DNA of 64,000 nt from Chromatiaceae bacterium (GTDB lineage Bacteria; Pseudomonadota; Gammaproteobacteria; Chromatiales; Chromatiaceae). The stretch's first letter is position 1; the number at the start of each line of letters is the position of its first letter. The DNA is taken from the NCBI GenBank assembly GCA_024235395.1, contig JACKMK010000002.1, forward strand, positions 62,001-126,000, written 5' to 3'. Position numbers and translations under genes: made by a program. This document shows positions 59,950-64,000 of this stretch, in pieces. The notes under the pieces were generated by a model that saw only the letters and a list, made by a program, of their open reading frames with translations, did not search any database and was not told where the DNA came from.

Positions 59950-61467
59950 GTGCGACTGGCGTTCGACGACTACGTGATCGACACCGAAGCCTACGAACTT
60001 CGACGTTCGGGTGCGCGTTGCCACGTCGAGCCCAAGGTCTTCGATCTGATCGTCCACCTCACCGGGCACCCGGGCCAGGTATTCAGTCATGAGCAACTGA
60101 TCGATGCCGTCTGGGACGGACGTTTCGTCTCCGAGAGTACCGTCTCCACCTGTATCAAGAGCGCGCGCAAGGCATTGGGTGACAGTGGCAATACGCAGCG
60201 CTACATCAAGACCATGCGGGGCCGCGGATTTCGTTTCGATGCAGACGTGCGACAGGCGGGCGAATCACTCGCACCCGCAGTACAGGCCTCGGGCCCGCAG
60301 ATCACGACGCCCGCCCTGCTGATTCGTACCTTCAGGGTGCTGGCGAAAGAGCCCGACACCCTCCAGCTGGCCGGCGCCTTCGCCGATGACCTGGGCCGAA
60401 TTCTGACGCGCATGCCCCTGCTGCGCATCCGCGTGCAGCCCAACTCCGGAGTCTCGGGCGAAATCGGCCCGACCCCGCGCGAGTTGCACGAATCGACCGG
60501 TGTGGATTTCGTACTGGATGGAGCGCTGCAGCGACTGGGTGGGCGCTATCGCATCAATATCCAGTTATTGGATGCGCGCAGCGGCTTTCAGCTGTGGAGC
60601 GAGCAGATCCACGTGGACGGCCCGCTGGACAGGGCCTTGGACGATGCGCCGATTGCGCTGATCTCGCGACTCGAGCCGCAGCTGCAGCGCGCCATCTACG
60701 ATGCCGTGAGATCCGCGTCGGGTGCACCGAACTCGCGACAGCTGTTCCTGGAGGCGGCCGGTGTGATGGTATTCAACGGCTGGGGCCACAAGGGGTTCAG
60801 CCGGGCCGCTGAGCTGTTGCGCCGGAGTCGTGGCCTGGAACCGGACTTCGCTTTGGCGCATGCGTTTCTGTCGCTGGTGATGGGCTTCGGCGATCGCGTC
60901 GGGTTGATGGCCAACCGCGATCGGGCGAAGGCCGAATCACTGGAGGCGGCCGAGCGCGCACTTGAACTCGACAGCATGGACTCGACGGTGCTGGGTTATG
61001 CGGGATGCGCAATCGCCGACGTCGGTCAGCGAGAGCGTGCCCTGCCGATCCTCGAACATGCAATCGAGATCAATCCGTCGAATGCGCAGGCCTGGGTGGC
61101 GTTGGGCTCTCTGCACGTGTTCGATGGTCGCGTCGAACCCGGTATCGAGGCACTCGTTCATGGCATCGGCATCAGTCCGCTGGACAGTCGCCTGTCAGTC
61201 TGGGGGACGATCCTGACGATGGGCCTCGTCCAAGCAGGGCGGCTGGAAGAGGCGGTTCGCGAAGGCCGGCTGGCGTGCCGGCGCGATCATCGCTGCTACC
61301 TGCCGCGCGTCGCGCTCGCCGGTGCGCATCTGCTCGGCGGGGCCACGAAGGAGTCCGGTGTTGCGTTGCGTGAGGCCTACCGTATCAAACCCGACCTCAG
61401 CGACGATCAGATCTGTTCGATCGTCGGGCGCCGACTGGGCGCGGAGCTCAAGCGCCTGTCCGCCTGA
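59950..61467 (+). CDS. CadC-like winged-helix regulator with TPR domain
   Basis: 505 residues from GTG at 59950, GGGGG seven bases upstream. N-terminal OmpR/CadC-type winged helix: FDDYVIDTEAYELRRSGARC, VEPKVFDLIVHLTGHPGQVF, ESTVSTCIKSARKALGD. No membrane helix is visible. A middle domain (LLRIRVQPNSG..GVDFVLDGALQRLGGRYRIN) is of adenylate-cyclase-associated FlgO-like type, then TPR repeats. Usually controls adjacent genes; here the two methyltransferases downstream. Confidence 0.85.
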   Translation: MRLAFDDYVIDTEAYELRRSGARCHVEPKVFDLIVHLTGHPGQVFSHEQLIDAVWDGRFVSESTVSTCIKSARKALGDSGNTQRYIKTMRGRGFRFDADVRQAGESLAPAVQASGPQITTPALLIRTFRVLAKEPDTLQLAGAFADDLGRILTRMPLLRIRVQPNSGVSGEIGPTPRELHESTGVDFVLDGALQRLGGRYRINIQLLDARSGFQLWSEQIHVDGPLDRALDDAPIALISRLEPQLQRAIYDAVRSASGAPNSRQLFLEAAGVMVFNGWGHKGFSRAAELLRRSRGLEPDFALAHAFLSLVMGFGDRVGLMANRDRAKAESLEAAERALELDSMDSTVLGYAGCAIADVGQRERALPILEHAIEINPSNAQAWVALGSLHVFDGRVEPGIEALVHGIGISPLDSRLSVWGTILTMGLVQAGRLEEAVREGRLACRRDHRCYLPRVALAGAHLLGGATKESGVALREAYRIKPDLSDDQICSIVGRRLGAELKRLSA

Positions 61468-61594
61468 GCGACGTCCGCTCAATCTCCAAGAAATCCCCAA
61501 GGTCTCCTCAAGTACCCGGGCAGGCGGGACTCTAGTCTTGCTTTCGAGCGCCGTGTTCACGGCGACGAAGAACGACTGAAAAGAGGAGGGGGCG

Positions 61595-62428
61595 ATGCAC
61601 AACGCGCAACATCAGATCGAAACAGAAGGTCCCGACTACGCGGCCATCAAGACAAAGCAGCAGGCAACCTGGGGCTCGGGTGACTACGGCAGGGTCGGCG
61701 TCACCCTGCAGCTTACCGGCGAGGAGCTGTGCGAGGCGCTGGATCTGCGAGCCGGCGCCAGGGTGCTGGATGTGGCGGGTGGCAATGGCAATGTCTCGCT
61801 GGCAGCGGCGCGGCGATTCTGCAAGGTGGTCTCCAGCGACTATGTGCAGGCCCTGCTGGACCAGTCGCGGGCGCGTGCTGAGGCCGAAGGGTTGGCGATC
61901 GACTATCAGTTCGCCGATGCGGAAGCGCTGCCTTTTGACGACGCCAGCTTCGACCATGTCGTGTCCACGTTCGGCGTGATGTTTGCGCCGAATCAGGCGC
62001 AGGCCGCCGCCGAGCTGCTGCGCGTCTGTCGCCCGGGTGGCAGCATCGGACTTGCCAGTTGGACGCCCGACGGTTTCGTCGGACGTCTGCTCAAGACGGT
62101 CGGGCGATATGTGCCGCCACCCGCCGGCGTCCAGTCACCGGCGCTTTGGGGCACCGATGCCTTCCTGACCCGGCAGTACGCCGGAAAGGTGAGTGCGATC
62201 GGCGTCAAGACCAAGCGGTTCGTATTCCGCTACCGCTCGGGCGAGCACTTCCTGCAGGTGTTTCGCGACTACTACGGCCCGGTACACAGGGCCTTTCAGG
62301 TACTCGACGACGCGCAGCAGGCGGCGCTGGGCCGCGACATCCTGGCTTTGGTCGCCGAGCTCAACCGCGCTGGGGACGGCAGCATGATCGTGCTGTCGGA
62401 CTATCTGGAAGCCGTCATCACGCGTTGA
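61595..62428 (+). CDS. Class I SAM-dependent methyltransferase (paralogue 1)
   Basis: 277 residues. Motif I RVLDVAGGNGNVSLAAARR, then DYQFADAEALPFDDASFDHV and LLRVCRPGGSIGLASWTPDG. GAGGAGGGGG precedes the ATG. Downstream of the CadC-like regulator and closely similar to the next gene. The AGGNGN form of motif I and the long C-terminal part suggest a small-molecule or quinone/fatty-acid-type methyltransferase; substrate unknown. Confidence 0.85.
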   Translation: MHNAQHQIETEGPDYAAIKTKQQATWGSGDYGRVGVTLQLTGEELCEALDLRAGARVLDVAGGNGNVSLAAARRFCKVVSSDYVQALLDQSRARAEAEGLAIDYQFADAEALPFDDASFDHVVSTFGVMFAPNQAQAAAELLRVCRPGGSIGLASWTPDGFVGRLLKTVGRYVPPPAGVQSPALWGTDAFLTRQYAGKVSAIGVKTKRFVFRYRSGEHFLQVFRDYYGPVHRAFQVLDDAQQAALGRDILALVAELNRAGDGSMIVLSDYLEAVITR

Positions 62429-62433
62429 ACCCG

Positions 62434-62465
62434 GGGCCTGGTGGACCTGCAGGTCCACCAGGCCC
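62434..62465. repeat. 32-bp perfect palindrome between methyltransferase genes
   Basis: A 16-bp arm beginning GGGCCTGGTGGACC is followed directly by its exact complement; a loop of about four bases would form. It lies 6 bp after the first methyltransferase stop and 25 bp before the second start. No T-tract. Transcript-level hairpin, attenuator or protein-binding site. Confidence 0.85.
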
Positions 62466-62490
62466 GATCCCACGATACGGAGGACCTGCC

Positions 62491-63318
62491 ATGTCACTTG
62501 CACCGCAACCGGACCGGGCCGCATTGCAGCGGCGCATCGCCGAACGTCAACAGGCCACCTGGGCGGATGGCGATTACGGACGCATCGGTATCACTTTGCA
62601 GATCACCGGTGAACACCTTTTGGAAAGCATGGATCCCAGTGCGGGATCGACGTTGCTCGATATCGCGAGTGGCAACGGCAATGCCGCACTCGCGGCGGCG
62701 CGCCGAAACTGCGATGTGACGGCCACCGATTTCGTGCCGGACCTGCTGGAGCAGTCGCAGGCCCGCGCGGTCGCCGAGCATGCGCACATCGAATATGCCC
62801 AGGTCGACGCGCAAAACCTGCCTTACGACGACAACGCGTTCGACCACGTCAGTTCCACCTTCGGCGTGATGTTTGCCCCTCACCAGCCGAAAGCCGCGCG
62901 CGAAATGCTGCGGGTGTGCCGCCCGGGGGGCAGGATAGGACTGGCGAGCTGGACGCCGGACGGGTTCGCCGGCCGCTACTTTCAACTGTTGTGCGACTAT
63001 GTACCGCTGCCACCGGGCCTGCGCATGCCCACCACCTGGGGGACGCGCGACTTCATCGCCCGGCAGTTCGGTGAACGCGTCAGCGATGTGAGCATCCGCG
63101 AGCGTGAGTTCGTGTTCCGCTACCGCTCGCCGGAACACTGGCTGCATATCTTCAGTACCTTCTGTGGCCTGACGCTCGGCGTGTTTCGTCAGCTTGATGC
63201 CGAGCAGGATGCCGCGCTGCGCGGCGATGTGTTGAGGTTGATCGACGAACTCAACCGCGCTGGGGATGGGACCATGGTCGTCGGGTCGACCTATCTGGAA
63301 TGCGTGATCACCAGGTAA
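62491..63318 (+). CDS. Class I SAM-dependent methyltransferase (paralogue 2)
   Basis: 275 residues, paralogue of the preceding gene: AERQQATWADGDYGRIGITL, TLLDIASGNGNAALAAARR, DHVSSTFGVMFAPHQPKAAR, ELNRAGDGTMVVGSTYLECV at the end. GGAGG precedes the ATG. Both share the same start pattern (QQATW) and end (ITR), so a tandem duplication is likely. Substrate unknown. Confidence 0.85.
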   Translation: MSLAPQPDRAALQRRIAERQQATWADGDYGRIGITLQITGEHLLESMDPSAGSTLLDIASGNGNAALAAARRNCDVTATDFVPDLLEQSQARAVAEHAHIEYAQVDAQNLPYDDNAFDHVSSTFGVMFAPHQPKAAREMLRVCRPGGRIGLASWTPDGFAGRYFQLLCDYVPLPPGLRMPTTWGTRDFIARQFGERVSDVSIREREFVFRYRSPEHWLHIFSTFCGLTLGVFRQLDAEQDAALRGDVLRLIDELNRAGDGTMVVGSTYLECVITR

Positions 63319-63406
63319 CGAGATCGGCCGCCGCGCCGGTCTGCGGTTCCTGGTACGGAGCCGCCCGGTGCGGCGGTGTAAAGAGCGCTTTCGAGGGGAG
63401 GATGCG

Positions 63407-63835
63407 ATGTTCGTGCTGGAACCGCGTGACACAGGTTGGCGTTACTGGCTGATCACGGTGATGCTGCTGAGTGCCGGCGTTGCAGGCTGGCCAACCGGAT
63501 TCGTCGCCGCGATCGGACTGACGATCGTGCATCTGCTGCATTACCTGTGGCGCGAGCGCAGTGTCGCGAGCTTCCCGGTCCAGGTGCGGATCGGCTACCT
63601 GCTGCTTCTGCTGGTGTCCCTGCCGGACCCGATGCAGTGGCTGTTCTGGGTACCGACGATCGGCACCTGGGCCCAGGTGTTGTTCGGGTATTGCGCGATG
63701 GCGCGCATCGTGTCGTTGATGCCGTGGAACAAAAGGGAACCGTACAGCGGGGGTCTGTTCTGGCGGACTTTCACGGCCAGACCGACCCGCGGCAACATAC
63801 TGCAGGGCCTGCCACCGGCACCGTCCGGCCATTGA
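63407..63835 (+). CDS. Small polytopic membrane protein
   Basis: 142 residues. Hydrophobic helices about 12-30, 32-48, 62-80 and 88-106; a conserved-looking C-terminal part REPYSGGLFWRTFTARPTRG. GAGGGGAGGA precedes the ATG. Downstream of the two methyltransferases. No family recognised. The final 165 bp of the window after it contain no gene I can support. Confidence 0.65.
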   Translation: MFVLEPRDTGWRYWLITVMLLSAGVAGWPTGFVAAIGLTIVHLLHYLWRERSVASFPVQVRIGYLLLLLVSLPDPMQWLFWVPTIGTWAQVLFGYCAMARIVSLMPWNKREPYSGGLFWRTFTARPTRGNILQGLPPAPSGH

Positions 63836-64000
63836 GTGGCCGCGCGGGCCCAAGGTGGGCGCCGCTCGCCGTCGTTCTCTCCGCGGCCACTGCCTGCCCC
63901 GTACGATGCCCATGCCAGGGTGCCGACAAAGCGGTCGGCGTTGCCGTTATCATGTGCGGTAACCGGGATGTTCACGACCCCCGGGTCGCCCATCCATATT

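Overview
The window is a high-GC bacterial chromosome segment. Its left end (3' part of alaS, then lysC, csrA and tRNA-Ser) is the order usual in Gammaproteobacteria. The gene content (thiocyanate hydrolase, cyanase, SQR/DsrE/TusA sulfur genes, c-type cytochromes, FadL- and CopB-type outer-membrane proteins) points to a sulfur-oxidising gammaproteobacterium, possibly Chromatiales-like. That assignment is inference from gene content and order; no 16S rRNA is present.

Regions: (1) 1-8 kb: alaS (partial), lysC, csrA, tRNA-Ser, a lipoprotein, an AlpA-like small protein, a DUF4388-like protein with a Cache/HAMP membrane protein that lacks any output domain, and a small HD (p)ppGpp-hydrolase-like enzyme. 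(2) 8-10 kb: a DUF1348 protein, a TetR regulator with a perfect palindromic operator candidate, and a DUF3050 protein. (3) 10-24.3 kb: the centrepiece, a thiocyanate/cyanate/sulfur cluster. It holds two identical CynR-like LysR genes on a near-perfect 1.1-kb direct repeat; hupE (Ni/Co uptake), cynS, a methyltransferase and an alpha/beta-hydrolase-fold protein without its catalytic residues between them; then scnB-scnA-scnC (cobalt thiocyanate hydrolase), a P15K-like activator, a NitT/TauT-type ABC importer with two permeases, an isolated IS3-OrfA-like gene, and DsrE, TusA, SQR-like and DUF1641 genes. (4) 24.5-29 kb: tRNA-Arg and a displaced copy of its 3' half, DUF6164, DUF502, a secreted DsrE-like protein, an alpha/beta hydrolase-TlpA fusion and an EthD-like protein. 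(5) 29.5-37.6 kb: a copper-resistance island (small Cys/His protein, CopA oxidase, CopB, cytochrome c, DUF411, Cu P-type ATPase, SHOCT protein, secreted unknown). (6) 38-50 kb: LysE-type exporters, Lrp, beta-propeller and thioredoxin pair, FadL, YccA/HPF/NhaR, M20 peptidase/GNAT pair, PA2778/PA2779 pair. (7) 50-64 kb: a PEP-CTERM protein plus a decayed CTERM remnant, an MBL-fold protein, a pentapeptide-repeat protein, a di-haem cytochrome c peroxidase with a perfect Crp-type site upstream, a histidine kinase/EAL response-regulator pair, a CadC-like TPR regulator, two tandem paralogous methyltransferases separated by a 32-bp perfect palindrome, and a small membrane protein.

Proposed working of the main cluster: the ABC system imports thiocyanate and/or cyanate; HupE supplies cobalt; ScnBAC with its P15K-like activator hydrolyses thiocyanate to COS and ammonia; CynS destroys cyanate; the DsrE/TusA/SQR/DUF1641 set handles the released reduced sulfur at the quinone pool; the twin LysR genes regulate the two divergent halves. 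No COS hydrolase was seen in the window. No CRISPR array, complete insertion sequence, phage or rRNA was seen.
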